DNA of 64,000 nucleotides from Thiofilum sp039797965 (GTDB lineage Bacteria > Pseudomonadota > Gammaproteobacteria > Thiotrichales > Thiotrichaceae). The DNA lies in the NCBI GenBank assembly GCA_039797965.1, contig JBDKGX010000001.1:62001-126000 (forward strand). Direction: 5' to 3'. A model generated the notes under the pieces. It searched no databases and was not told where the DNA came from. It saw only the letters and a program-made list of their open reading frames with translations. Below, in pieces: positions 51,553 through 61,022 of the stretch (the first letter of the stretch is position 1; every line of letters begins with the position of its first letter). Made by a program: the position numbers and the translations under genes.

Positions 51553-53919
51553 ATGGTAGCAAAAACCACATTAGCATTAAGCGTAGCCCTGAGTATGGGT
51601 ATTTTATTAGTAGGTTGTGGTGGCAGTTCGGGTGGTACTACCACTGTGAAGGCGGCTGCAGTCGGTAAGGTAATGAGTGCAGGCGCGGTACAAGGTCTTA
51701 CCTATAGTTCCACCGCGTGTACTAGTAACTGTGTCACGAATGCCAAAGGTGAGTACTTATATTACCCCAATACTGAAATCACGTTCTCTTTACCAACATC
51801 TACCCTAACTAAAGCGGCAAGTACTGCTAACACAGGTTTGACTTTAGGAACCGTTAAAGCCGCGCCCATTGTGTTTCCTAATGATTTTACAGGTGAAACA
51901 GGACTAACAGATCCTCATGCCTTACGCTTAGCGCGATTATTACAAAGTCTGGATGCGGATAATAATGTAGCGAATGGCTTAGATATTAAAACTCAAGCTC
52001 AAGCACTACCCAATACTTGCGGTTTCAACAGTGCGGATGCCTTGGCGGCGTGTGGTCTGACTGATTTAGTAGAGGAGGAGGCGGCTAAAACAGCGTTACA
52101 AAGTACTTTGGCTACTTTACCGAGTGCTTTTGAGTTTAAATTACTGCACATTAATGACCATCATTCACACACAGATGCGGATGCAACCACGGTCGCGATT
52201 GGGGATAATATTGCTACTTTGACTACAGGTGGTTTCGCCAATGTAGTCGCAGGTCTTAACGAGATGAGTGCTCAAAGTACGCTGCCTATTTTAAAGCTAC
52301 ACGCAGGTGATGCGATTACGGGGACTGTGTATTTTAGTTTGACTAAAGGCGAGTCCGATGCCGTAGCTATGAATCAAGCCTGTTTTGATGCCATGACTAT
52401 GGGTAATCACGAGTTTGATAGTGGTGATGCAGGATTGGTGAAATTTTTAGATTATCTGAAAGCGGGTAATTGCCCTCCAGTAGCGTTAAGCGCTAACACT
52501 CAAGTTAAAGTAGGTACTTCACCCCTAGCTCCCAATACCCCCACTGATTATTTAAAACCTTATATGATCAAAGACCTTGGAGGGCAAAAAGTAGCGGTGA
52601 TTGGTATTACTGTAGCGGATAAAACGAAAGCCTCCTCCAGTCCAGACCCGACGACGACCTTTGCCGATGAAGCAACCACAGCACAAAAGTATATTGATGA
52701 GCTAAAAGCGCAGGGTATTAATAAGATTGTGTTATTAACTCATCATGGTTACGACCGCGATTTGGTATTAGCACCTAAGCTAACAGGCGTGGACGTGATT
52801 ATTGGTGGAGATTCGCACACCTTATTAGGCAATGATTACGATAGTTTGGGGTTAGAGGCATTAGGGGATTACGCTTCTTTCGTGAAAGATAAAGAGGGTA
52901 AACGAGTTTGTGTAGCTCAAGCATGGCAATATGCCCAAGTACTCGGCGAACTCGATGTTAAGTTTGATAATAATGGCGATATCGTTGCGTGTTCTGGTAC
53001 ACCGCATTTATTGGTGAGTAAGCTCAATAAAGTAGGTAATGAAACCGTGAATGCTGATGCTGCCACTATTAAAGCCGGAATTAGTACTTCAGCGGCTGTG
53101 CAAACCGTCATGGCTGCCTTAAATCAAGCGCCCTTTAAAGTAGTAGCACCTGATGAGTCGACGACTCTAGCGCTCAAACCCTTCCAAGATCAAAAAGCCG
53201 CTTTTGCAAATAAAATCATTGGTAAAGCTAGCGAAAATCTCTGTTTCGAGCGTGTACCGGGGCAAGGTCGTAGCACCATTGCAGGCTGTAAAGAGCTAAC
53301 ATGGCAGCGGGGTAGTGATATTAGCAATATTGTGGCTAAAGCCTTCCTAGAAATGAGCAAAAGCTCTGATGTTTGTATTCAAAACGGCGGCGGTATTCGT
53401 GTCGATGTGCCCGTAGGTGATATTAGTGTCGGTACGGCTTATACCTTATTACCCTTTGCGAATACTTTGACTGAAATAACGATGACAGGACAACAAATCA
53501 AGGATGTCTTAGAAGATGCAGTTGAGGCTACCATGACCGGCTCGACGGGTTCTTATCCTTATGCAGCAGGGTTACGTTGGACGGTTGACTTGTCGCAAGC
53601 CAAAGGCTCTAGAGTTACTCATTTAGAGATTAATCCACGTGTAACAAGTACTTGGGCTGCGATTGATACGACCAAAACTTATAAGGTCGTTACCAATAGC
53701 TTCACGGCACAAGGTCAAGATGGCTATCTAACCTTCAAGGCGATTCCAGAAACCCAAAAGCTCAATACCTATTTAGACTATGCTCAGTCTTTTGTGGATT
53801 ACGTTGAGAAATTGACGGCTGAAGGCAAGCTCATTAGCAAATTACCGGTTGCTGAATACAGTACTCAACAATGTATCCCTGATATCAATGGCAAGTACTG
53901 CACTCAGCCTGTGCAATAA
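51553..53919 (+). CDS. UshA-like 5'-nucleotidase lipoprotein
   Basis: A 788-residue exported phosphoesterase. It has lipobox LVGC (Cys at 22, then GGSSGG). An N-terminal ~195-residue extension of unknown role contains paired cysteines. The metallophosphoesterase domain then follows: LLHINDHHSHTD, LKLHAGDAITG, TMGNHEFDSG, TTHHG-type and VIIGGDSH motifs. The C-terminal 5'-nucleotidase domain has QNGGGIRVDVPVGDI and NSFTAQGQDGY. It would release nucleosides and phosphate from nucleotides at the outer surface or in the periplasm. Substrate range (mononucleotides, UDP-sugars, cyclic nucleotides) is not decided by sequence. Confidence 0.9.
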   Translation: MVAKTTLALSVALSMGILLVGCGGSSGGTTTVKAAAVGKVMSAGAVQGLTYSSTACTSNCVTNAKGEYLYYPNTEITFSLPTSTLTKAASTANTGLTLGTVKAAPIVFPNDFTGETGLTDPHALRLARLLQSLDADNNVANGLDIKTQAQALPNTCGFNSADALAACGLTDLVEEEAAKTALQSTLATLPSAFEFKLLHINDHHSHTDADATTVAIGDNIATLTTGGFANVVAGLNEMSAQSTLPILKLHAGDAITGTVYFSLTKGESDAVAMNQACFDAMTMGNHEFDSGDAGLVKFLDYLKAGNCPPVALSANTQVKVGTSPLAPNTPTDYLKPYMIKDLGGQKVAVIGITVADKTKASSSPDPTTTFADEATTAQKYIDELKAQGINKIVLLTHHGYDRDLVLAPKLTGVDVIIGGDSHTLLGNDYDSLGLEALGDYASFVKDKEGKRVCVAQAWQYAQVLGELDVKFDNNGDIVACSGTPHLLVSKLNKVGNETVNADAATIKAGISTSAAVQTVMAALNQAPFKVVAPDESTTLALKPFQDQKAAFANKIIGKASENLCFERVPGQGRSTIAGCKELTWQRGSDISNIVAKAFLEMSKSSDVCIQNGGGIRVDVPVGDISVGTAYTLLPFANTLTEITMTGQQIKDVLEDAVEATMTGSTGSYPYAAGLRWTVDLSQAKGSRVTHLEINPRVTSTWAAIDTTKTYKVVTNSFTAQGQDGYLTFKAIPETQKLNTYLDYAQSFVDYVEKLTAEGKLISKLPVAEYSTQQCIPDINGKYCTQPVQ

Positions 53920-53956
53920 GGTTTGATATTGAAGTACTCTCGTTAAGTACTCCTCG

Positions 53957-53989
53957 TTTAGGCTAAATCGCGTAACGATTTAGCCTAAA
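53957..53989. terminator. Bidirectional terminator, 14-bp stem
   Basis: TTTAGGCTAAATCG (53957-53970) pairs with CGATTTAGCCTAAA (53976-53989) between converging genes. The stem includes the stop codon of the minus-strand gene. Two AGTACT copies lie just upstream (53931, 53946). Confidence 0.8.
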
Positions 53990-55190
53990 ACTTACAAGTA
54001 CTTTCACGCTCATCAAAGCCTAATGTGTCTAAGTTATTGATCTGATGTAAAAAGCCTTTCAGTGGAGCGCGATCTATAACCGCATTATGGGTATGTAGTA
54101 ATAAAGGTTGGCGTAGCTGATGATCCCATGCTCTAAAACTTACTCCATTGCCTTTAAAGCCATCCATTGCCGTATCCGGAGCGGTAAAGTACTCCGTTAA
54201 CGTTTTAAAATCCGTAGTGTTTTTAATCTGAACCGCCTCGGCAATGGTTTTGACTCCCATCCAAGCCGCCCAATCCGTACTACTCATTGCACGGTCGGCT
54301 TTTTTCTCGAAACGCTTATTAAGTTGCGGAGCACCGTGACGTTCCCATGACCAATGCCATGCACCTGTCGTTAAACCTTCTGCACCCACTACCAGATTGG
54401 GTTTTAACGTGTGATAAGGTACTTGGCGGGCAAATTCACCCTGACTATCCGCAATAAAAATCACCGCCTGATCTCCACCTGTTAGGAGTGCCACATTATT
54501 TTGATCACGTTCACGAGGGTCATTACTCAGCACAAACGATTTTTTCTCCGTGATTTTTAAGCCAAACCGTTTAGCCGAGCGTTCAAACGCTTGCGCCCAT
54601 TGGTCATCAGCAGGCAATTGCCCGACGAGTTCGAGTACTGACTGCCATTTATGGGATACCAAAAATTGTGCTAAGGCATCCGTTTGCATCGCATAGTTAG
54701 GCAGGAGATGATACAGATTAGGCTGGCAATCGGTTTGGCGCAGAGAATCATCAGGCGCTGAAATATTAAGTAACGCTAACTCTTGGTCACGAGTACTTTG
54801 GGCTAAAGTGGCTAAGTCACTCGCAGGTAAATCCGTTAAAATAAATTTTGCGCCTTTTTGCTTTAAAGTCTCTAACTGCGTACCAAGATCAGCACTGTCT
54901 TTGGCGGTGGCTTTTTCTAGCGCAAAGTTTAGCCCTAAGGCTTTGCCATGATATTTCACTTCTTTTAGGGCTACCTCCGCCCCAGCAAACGGGCGACCTA
55001 GCGCTTGACCTAAGTACTTAGCGTACAATTGTTTGTCGCTGTAACGTTTATCAATGGCGGCGTCTAATTCCAAATAGCCGATCACATAAGTACTAGGTGT
55101 TTGAGGTGTACTCTCATTAGCCCTAGTACTTGTGGTGAATGTACTGATTAATAACGCTAAACCACTCAACATCAGAGTTTTGCTATGCAT
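53985..55190 (-). CDS. Substrate-binding protein of a PQQ-alcohol-dehydrogenase-linked ABC system
   Basis: A 401-residue periplasmic protein with a signal peptide (about 1-24, ending TRA) and a type 1 periplasmic-binding fold, like branched-chain amino-acid receptors (YVIGYLELD; FILTDLPASD). The ending LDTLGFDERESTCKF and the overall pattern match the family found beside PQQ-dependent alcohol or methanol dehydrogenases (TIGR03863 type, from memory). It lies 12 bases after the beta-propeller gene, in the same operon. The ABC-2 genes at 60-64 kb are its likely partners. Confidence 0.75.
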   Translation of the reverse strand: MHSKTLMLSGLALLISTFTTSTRANESTPQTPSTYVIGYLELDAAIDKRYSDKQLYAKYLGQALGRPFAGAEVALKEVKYHGKALGLNFALEKATAKDSADLGTQLETLKQKGAKFILTDLPASDLATLAQSTRDQELALLNISAPDDSLRQTDCQPNLYHLLPNYAMQTDALAQFLVSHKWQSVLELVGQLPADDQWAQAFERSAKRFGLKITEKKSFVLSNDPRERDQNNVALLTGGDQAVIFIADSQGEFARQVPYHTLKPNLVVGAEGLTTGAWHWSWERHGAPQLNKRFEKKADRAMSSTDWAAWMGVKTIAEAVQIKNTTDFKTLTEYFTAPDTAMDGFKGNGVSFRAWDHQLRQPLLLHTHNAVIDRAPLKGFLHQINNLDTLGFDERESTCKF

Positions 55191-55202
55191 AAGAAGTACT
55201 CA

Positions 55203-56183
55203 CTAATCAACCAAAGCCATATAAGGCACGCGCCCTACGGGGACAGACTTAAGCACTTTATTACTCGCTACATCAATCACAGACACATCATCACTCAAGC
55301 CATTCACAGCAAATAATAGGGATTCATCAGCATTAAATGACACATTCCACGCCCGTTCGCCGACTAGAATGTAATCTTGGACTTCACGACTAGCGACATC
55401 GACTTTGGCAACACGATTGGCGCGTCCCATACCGACATAGGCAGTTTTACCCTCTTTGGTCATAGCAATACCTACAGGAGTCACATCCTCCCTACGAAAC
55501 CCTTTTGGCTCAAATTTGATTTTATGGAGCACAGTGTTGTTAGTGAGGTCGATAATGCTAATTGAGGCATCCAATTCGCTAGTGACCCACAAATGCTGTT
55601 GGTCAGGGGTAATGGCTAAGCGCCGCGGGCGTTTGCCGACCACGATGTCAGCCACCGCCTCGCCTTTTTCAACATCAATCACATGTACCATATTGGCGAC
55701 TTCGGAGGTGACAAAGACGGTTTTGCCATTAGGATGGGTAAGTACCCCTTCAGGTTCTTCACCTACTTCAATTTCTTTAGTCATTTTTTTGCTGGCTAAA
55801 TCGAGAATGCCTAATGCGCCGTCATCTTCGAGCGAAATATACATCGCTTTGCCATCAAGACTCAGATCAAAGGCTTCGGGGTCTTCAATGTTACCGATTT
55901 TATCGACGGCTTCGAGCTTAGCAATATCAATAATATCAATGCTTTCACCATCACCACACGCCGCATAAATTTGAGTATGATCAGGGTTAAACGCGAGGTG
56001 GCGGGGGCGTTCTGAGGTTTGAATGGTTTTGACCACGGCAAATGTTTTGCCATCGAGCACCGTCACACTGTGGTCTTTTTCACTACTTACGAAAATATAG
56101 CCCGTATCTTTAGCGAAACTGGCTGAGCTAAGGGTTAAACAAGTACTCAATAAAGCCAGTTTAATCATTGATTTTAATGACAT
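55203..56183 (-). CDS. Periplasmic YVTN beta-propeller protein, PQQ-linked type
   Basis: A 326-residue protein with a signal peptide (about 1-24, ending SFA) and seven YVTN-type blades of about 42 residues, for example YIFVSSEKDHSVTVLDG, VFVTSEVANMVHVIDV and LWVTSELDASISIIDL. It matches the beta-propeller partner in PQQ alcohol dehydrogenase-associated clusters (TIGR03866 type, from memory). In methylotrophs, clusters of this kind include lanthanide-uptake genes, so metal or cofactor delivery is a plausible role, but that is inference. First gene of the minus-strand pair. Confidence 0.8.
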   Translation of the reverse strand: MSLKSMIKLALLSTCLTLSSASFAKDTGYIFVSSEKDHSVTVLDGKTFAVVKTIQTSERPRHLAFNPDHTQIYAACGDGESIDIIDIAKLEAVDKIGNIEDPEAFDLSLDGKAMYISLEDDGALGILDLASKKMTKEIEVGEEPEGVLTHPNGKTVFVTSEVANMVHVIDVEKGEAVADIVVGKRPRRLAITPDQQHLWVTSELDASISIIDLTNNTVLHKIKFEPKGFRREDVTPVGIAMTKEGKTAYVGMGRANRVAKVDVASREVQDYILVGERAWNVSFNADESLLFAVNGLSDDVSVIDVASNKVLKSVPVGRVPYMALVD

Positions 56184-56215
56184 AGTGATAGTCCTAGCGT
56201 TGAAGGGAGAGTACT

Positions 56216-56938
56216 TTACCTTAGTCCAATGCGGTTGGTAAAAGGTTGGGGTACTAGCTGGTTTCTAATTCGCTTAACCGTTGCCGTACCGCGTGATCTG
56301 CTAATCGAGTGGTTTTCAGGAAGACGGTATTGATTAGCCAAACGTAATACCCAATCACACGCTGTACTTAATGCAATACGATGTCCGATTGATACAAAAA
56401 TTGGGTTAATATTGGTCTGAGTACGTAATACCACTCCCACGATTTCCTCATTATCCATTAAATAGCTTTGGCTACCCCGTGTCGAGGCAGGCTCTTGATA
56501 CTCACCAATAAACCGACTTTTAGCCGCACCAAGGGTAGGTATATCTAACATCACCCCCAAATGACACGCGAGTCCAAAACGCCGAGGATGAGCATAGCCC
56601 TGACCATCACAGACTACTAAATCGGGAAGTACCTGTAATTGTTCAAATGCTTTCATCACAGCAGGCAATTCTCGAAAGGAAAATAAGCCAGGTATATAAG
56701 GGAAAGTACTTGGCAAATCCGCATAAACAATTTGTAAAGATTGCAAAGTGTTTGCGTCTAATACAGCGACTGCTGCCACTACCTGTCCGGTTTTTTCTGA
56801 ATAGGCAACATCCACGCCGGCTACGGTTTTAATCTCATCAAAATCATCGTAGCCAGTGACTTTTTTGCGCCATTCGTATTGTAGAGCTAGCGCTTGTTCT
56901 TCAGTTAAATCCCATGAGTGGGAGTGTTTAGGGGGCAT
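56216..56938 (-). CDS. nfi: Endonuclease V
   Basis: A 240-residue DNA repair nuclease that nicks one base 3' of deaminated bases such as inosine. The catalytic residues are visible: Asp in VAGVDVAYSE, Glu in FRELPAVM and Asp in CDGQGYAHPRRFG. The base-flipping wedge is PYIPGLF. Length is slightly over the E. coli protein (223). It lies 32 bases upstream of the beta-propeller gene on the same strand and downstream of mcrBC; co-transcription is possible but there is no functional reason. Confidence 0.93.
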   Translation of the reverse strand: MPPKHSHSWDLTEEQALALQYEWRKKVTGYDDFDEIKTVAGVDVAYSEKTGQVVAAVAVLDANTLQSLQIVYADLPSTFPYIPGLFSFRELPAVMKAFEQLQVLPDLVVCDGQGYAHPRRFGLACHLGVMLDIPTLGAAKSRFIGEYQEPASTRGSQSYLMDNEEIVGVVLRTQTNINPIFVSIGHRIALSTACDWVLRLANQYRLPENHSISRSRGTATVKRIRNQLVPQPFTNRIGLR

Positions 56939-57021
56939 AATTAAGGTTATGAGTTTTGAGTACTAACAAAAGGTTTACAGTATAGGAAAACTGTACTCTA
57001 GTAACATACCCATTGTTAACT

Positions 57022-58281
57022 CTAATTTTTTTTAAAGTAATTGTGTAGCGGGCATGAGCTGTCGAAAATTAATATATCTTTTGTTAAGCAAAATGGTACT
57101 ACCCATAGATTTAAATCCTCTGAGTAGCAAAAAGGGGCGAGTGGACTTTGAAAGTTTTCATTTTTTGGATAGATAAGAATTAAATCCCCTTTGCCTGCTA
57201 AGTATTTATGTCCATAGGCAAATAGCTGGTAAAAATCGCTCTGGCTCAAATTATATTTTTTGATAGTGGCATCTATTAATTTCCACTTGGTATCTAAAAT
57301 AAGTTTTAATGCTTTATCCGGTTTATGCTGTAAAGCTAAGTCGGGTTCTAGAGAAAAGAAAGATTGATTATCATGCTTAACTAGGTATTGACCTTTAACC
57401 TGTGCTTTTAGCTCACAGTTAGCAGCTAGCTGATGTTTTAATTGTTTGGCTACATATTTTTCAAATAACTTTTCCATTGGGAATAGTAATGAAATACCTT
57501 GCCAACTAGCCTTATTAAACCAAGGCGTTTGTTCTGCGAGAATTAATTCGATCCAAGGTTTAGCAGCTTGGTAGTAAACCATATCACGTTGATTACTCCA
57601 ATGGCTTAAATCTTGTGCAGCTTGAGTGCTAATGGGTATGCTGTCAAAATAGGATAATAATTGTCTAATATGACGTTGATTATCACAATCTAATGTCCAT
57701 TTTAAGACTTTTTGTAAAGCGGTTTTTAATAAGCGGTTTTCAGGGCGATTAGGTAAAAAGCAATCGTATTCAATTTGAAATTTATGTTGTTTACCAAGTG
57801 GTTGGCGTAGCTGTTGACCAACACGCAAACGTCCTTTAATAAAATTACGCTCAGCTTGAATACGTATATAATCAGAACGTAAACCACGATGCATAATCTG
57901 GCTAACCGTTTTTAAGAAAAAATTAATTAAAATATCTATCAAACGACCTGATCGTTTTTCTAAGTTGGCTTCAGTCGCTTCTAAACTTTTTAAATCATAA
58001 ACAACGGTAAGCATTTTCCACAAGAGTTGTTTAGATTTTTTTTGATTTTCTACTGTTTCATTTTTGTAAATTTTTGGCAAAATTTCTATGCAAGTACCAC
58101 AGGGAGTTTCGATAATACCCACATAATTTTTCACCTGCAACTGGTTACCATAATGCTTAATAAAAGGGGGTTGTTTTTCCTCATCCTCTAAAATGTAATG
58201 AGTGAGCCATTCAAAAGCTGACTCACCAATACCGTTTTTCGTGATCTTGCTATGCTCAAAGATTACATGATGTTTGCTCAT
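57022..58281 (-). CDS. mcrC: McrC-like nuclease subunit of type IV restriction
   Basis: A 419-residue McrC-family protein. The N-terminal domain has YVGIIETPCGTCIEILPKI. A basic central region carries SDYIRIQAERNFIKGRL, and the PD-(D/E)xK nuclease core is EPDLAL followed by LILDTKWKLID at about 330-350. It should cleave DNA when McrB loads it at modified cytosine sites. mcrB ends one base before its start. The McrBC pair contains only one AGTACT in about 3 kb. Confidence 0.88.
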   Translation of the reverse strand: MSKHHVIFEHSKITKNGIGESAFEWLTHYILEDEEKQPPFIKHYGNQLQVKNYVGIIETPCGTCIEILPKIYKNETVENQKKSKQLLWKMLTVVYDLKSLEATEANLEKRSGRLIDILINFFLKTVSQIMHRGLRSDYIRIQAERNFIKGRLRVGQQLRQPLGKQHKFQIEYDCFLPNRPENRLLKTALQKVLKWTLDCDNQRHIRQLLSYFDSIPISTQAAQDLSHWSNQRDMVYYQAAKPWIELILAEQTPWFNKASWQGISLLFPMEKLFEKYVAKQLKHQLAANCELKAQVKGQYLVKHDNQSFFSLEPDLALQHKPDKALKLILDTKWKLIDATIKKYNLSQSDFYQLFAYGHKYLAGKGDLILIYPKNENFQSPLAPFCYSEDLNLWVVPFCLTKDILIFDSSCPLHNYFKKN

Positions 58282-59997
58282 CTACACACTCAAGCAGTTT
58301 TTATACAGGGCTATATAAGTATCTGGTTCTTTTAGCGTTTCAATAGCAATGTCATAGGCTTTCGGTATAACTATATTGTTTATATGGGAGGTGGCAAAGT
58401 TAGAAAATTGCGGTTTTTCTTTAATGACTTGCTCTCCTAAAATTAACTGAATTTTACCCCAGTCATCAAAGAAGTACTCTTGTAGCAAAGGAATAATTTT
58501 ATTTTCGAATATGGTGGCGAGTGTCTGAATATTATCCTTATTATGTACCAGCAACTCCATCAAAAATGCGTGACCTAAGGTATGTTCACGATCATACAAG
58601 GCTTCAATTCGGGCATTTAAGCAGCGGAGTAGTTTACCGACTTCTATACCTTCAATAACGATAGAGTCTAAAAGCTCTGGTTGTGGCATCATTTCTTCAA
58701 AATGAAAGCGACGGCGTAAAGCTGTATCTATTTGAGTAAGAGAGCGATCAGCCGTGTTCATCGTGCCAATAATATATAGATTACTAGGCACTGAAAAAGA
58801 ATCTTTTGAATAAGGTAGGGTAGTAGATAATGCTTCATCAGCACCTACACGCTTTGAGTCTTCAATGAGTGTGATCAGCTCACCAAAGATATTGGAAATA
58901 TTACCACGATTTATTTCATCGATGATTAATACATAGTTTGATTTTTGGAACTGTGTCGTTAGGTGATAATGATCTTCTAGATATTTTTTAATTACTATTG
59001 TGTATGAAGGCCAATCACCTATGACGCCATTTAGAATGCGCTGCTTTAAGTTTTCTTTAGTAAGCGTCATTCTGGTTTTAGTCTCTGTTTGTGGAATTAC
59101 CACCAGGTTTTGCTGAGTGGAAACCTCAATATCAATGGGTTTATTGCGTTTTAGTGTTTTTAAAGTAAGGCCATTTTCTTCAATATCGTTACATAGTTTT
59201 GTATAAACTTCTTCAAAGTTAGAGGTATGCTGGCTATTAGCGTTTTGAGATATTTTTTTAAAAATACCATCTTTAATACCATAAACTATTTTTCCATCAA
59301 TAGAGTCGGCACTTAAACCCTCTACAAAATCTTCATAAGAATAGCTTTGATGAAAGGTTGTGATTACTATTTTATTTTCTGCATATAATTCGTCAAAGCG
59401 CTTTTTAAGTGCTTTTCTGTCAAATTTATGAGTTTTGTAAAATTTATAGTCAATAACCTCTAGAGCTTTATTAATAGTGTGGTAAGTTTTTCCTGTGCCT
59501 GGTGGTCCGTAGAGAATAGTATTTAAAGGGTGAGGTTCAAGCATATATAAATTAGCACTCTGTCTATTATTGTCACCAATATAGCTTTTAGGCTTCCGAC
59601 CGCTGCCTATATTGTTGGGAATCAGTAGATTATTAAGCCAGTTTGTTAGCTTTTGTGCATCAATACTTAAGGAAGATGCTATGGATTTTTGATCACTGTT
59701 TTGAATAAGGTTATTATGATTGCTTCTTAAACCCAACCAAACCAAACGACTTTCTTTATACATATGTAATATGGGTTTTCCCTCTTGAGCTGTTTTTTCA
59801 CCTATACGTATATCAATATAAGTCTTACCTACACCTCCTGTAGTATAGTGATCTAGTTTGGGGAATCTTCTCATTATTTCAGTTAAAACAAACCAAGCCC
59901 ACCTTCTATCTCTGTCCGAATTAAACCTATTAAATAAAGCTCTGACATCATCATTAGCGTAGTCTGTAAAACCTTCAAGCTCTTTATCTAAATCCAT
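58282..59997 (-). CDS. mcrB: McrB-like AAA+ GTPase of type IV restriction
   Basis: A 571-residue protein. The C-terminal ~400 residues are a McrB AAA+ motor: Walker A GPPGTGKT (about 183-190), Walker B VLIIDEINRGNISNIFGEL and the GTP-specific signature GTMNTADRSL. The N-terminal ~150 residues, which should read the modified base, do not look like the E. coli McrB DNA-binding domain; they include a WAWFVLTEIMRRFPKL helix and a YIDIRIGEKTAQEG strand region of unknown family. Specificity may therefore differ from methylcytosine. It is the first gene of the pair, with the promoter in the gap before the ABC-2 permease gene. Confidence 0.88.
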   Translation of the reverse strand: MDLDKELEGFTDYANDDVRALFNRFNSDRDRRWAWFVLTEIMRRFPKLDHYTTGGVGKTYIDIRIGEKTAQEGKPILHMYKESRLVWLGLRSNHNNLIQNSDQKSIASSLSIDAQKLTNWLNNLLIPNNIGSGRKPKSYIGDNNRQSANLYMLEPHPLNTILYGPPGTGKTYHTINKALEVIDYKFYKTHKFDRKALKKRFDELYAENKIVITTFHQSYSYEDFVEGLSADSIDGKIVYGIKDGIFKKISQNANSQHTSNFEEVYTKLCNDIEENGLTLKTLKRNKPIDIEVSTQQNLVVIPQTETKTRMTLTKENLKQRILNGVIGDWPSYTIVIKKYLEDHYHLTTQFQKSNYVLIIDEINRGNISNIFGELITLIEDSKRVGADEALSTTLPYSKDSFSVPSNLYIIGTMNTADRSLTQIDTALRRRFHFEEMMPQPELLDSIVIEGIEVGKLLRCLNARIEALYDREHTLGHAFLMELLVHNKDNIQTLATIFENKIIPLLQEYFFDDWGKIQLILGEQVIKEKPQFSNFATSHINNIVIPKAYDIAIETLKEPDTYIALYKNCLSV

Positions 59998-60185
59998 AGT
60001 AGGTAAATCTTGGGTGTAGAAAAATGTTTAAATTATAATCCATCTTCTAATCATTTCGTCAAACTTCTTAAAAGTACTTGTTCTTTGCGATTGCCAAGAA
60101 AACAAGTTGGCAAAAGGTTGGCTGAGTCATTTGGGGTTTTGCGTTAGGCTTGTCTTATCTAAGCTAGGTGAGTACTTCCATCATT

Positions 60186-60995
60186 ATGCAACAAGCCCTG
60201 TACTGGCGAGCCTTACAAGCTATCACCTCGCGCGAAACCATCAAATTTTGGCATCAGCGCGGGCGATTACTCTCGGCATTGGTGCGCCCTGCATTGTGGT
60301 TATTAGTGTTTGCGGCGGGCTTTCAAAATATTTTTGGCGTGTCGATCATTCCCCCCTACGACACCTATATCGAGTATCAAGTTTATGTCGTCCCCGGCTT
60401 ACTCGGTATGGTCTTATTATTCAATGGCATGCAATCGTCCCTCGCCATGGTCTATGACCGCGAAATGGGCTTAATGCGTCTGCTACTCACTGCCCCCTTG
60501 CCGCGTTGGTACTTACTGCTATGTAAACTACTCGCCGGAACCTTTTTATCCGTATTACAAGCCTATGCCTTTCTCGCCTTATGTGTACTGTTTAAAGTCG
60601 ATATTCCGTGGTCGGGCTGGCTGTATGCGCTCATTCCCATGACTTTGGTCGGCATGATGCTGGGGGCTTTGGGGTTGTTACTTTCGGTCACTATTAAACA
60701 ATTAGAAAATTTTGCCGGAACTATGAATTTTGTCATTTTTCCCCTGTTCTTTTTATCGACTGCTTTGTATCCGTTATGGAAATTACAAGAATCAGGTGCG
60801 GAAATCGTTTATCAAGTTGCCCGTTTTAACCCCTTTACTCATGCGGTAGAGCTGATTCGTTTTGCACTGTATGGGCAATTTAACGGCATCGCTGTAGCAG
60901 TGGTCGTAGGGGCAGGATTATTATTTTTTGCGTTGGCGGTTTGGGGTTACAACCCCCAATATGGCATGGCTAAAAAGGTCGGCAGTGTCGCCTAA
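60186..60995 (+). CDS. ABC-2 type permease, PedC-like
   Basis: A 269-residue six-span ABC-2 permease. Signatures are RLLSALVRPALWLLVFAAGF (span 1), YVVPGLLGMVLLFNGMQSSLAMVYDREMG, LRLLLTAPLPRWYLLLCK (coupling region) and the LSTALYPLW exit segment. It matches the permease of PQQ-alcohol-dehydrogenase-linked export systems (TIGR03861 type, from memory). The start may be the GTG at 60168 rather than the ATG at 60186. Its ATPase, expected to be adjacent, is instead four genes on at 63550, with a NitT/TauT-type importer in between. Confidence 0.75.
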   Translation: MQQALYWRALQAITSRETIKFWHQRGRLLSALVRPALWLLVFAAGFQNIFGVSIIPPYDTYIEYQVYVVPGLLGMVLLFNGMQSSLAMVYDREMGLMRLLLTAPLPRWYLLLCKLLAGTFLSVLQAYAFLALCVLFKVDIPWSGWLYALIPMTLVGMMLGALGLLLSVTIKQLENFAGTMNFVIFPLFFLSTALYPLWKLQESGAEIVYQVARFNPFTHAVELIRFALYGQFNGIAVAVVVGAGLLFFALAVWGYNPQYGMAKKVGSVA

Positions 60996-61022
60996 TTCGA
61001 TGATTTGGAGGAGTGTTAATCA

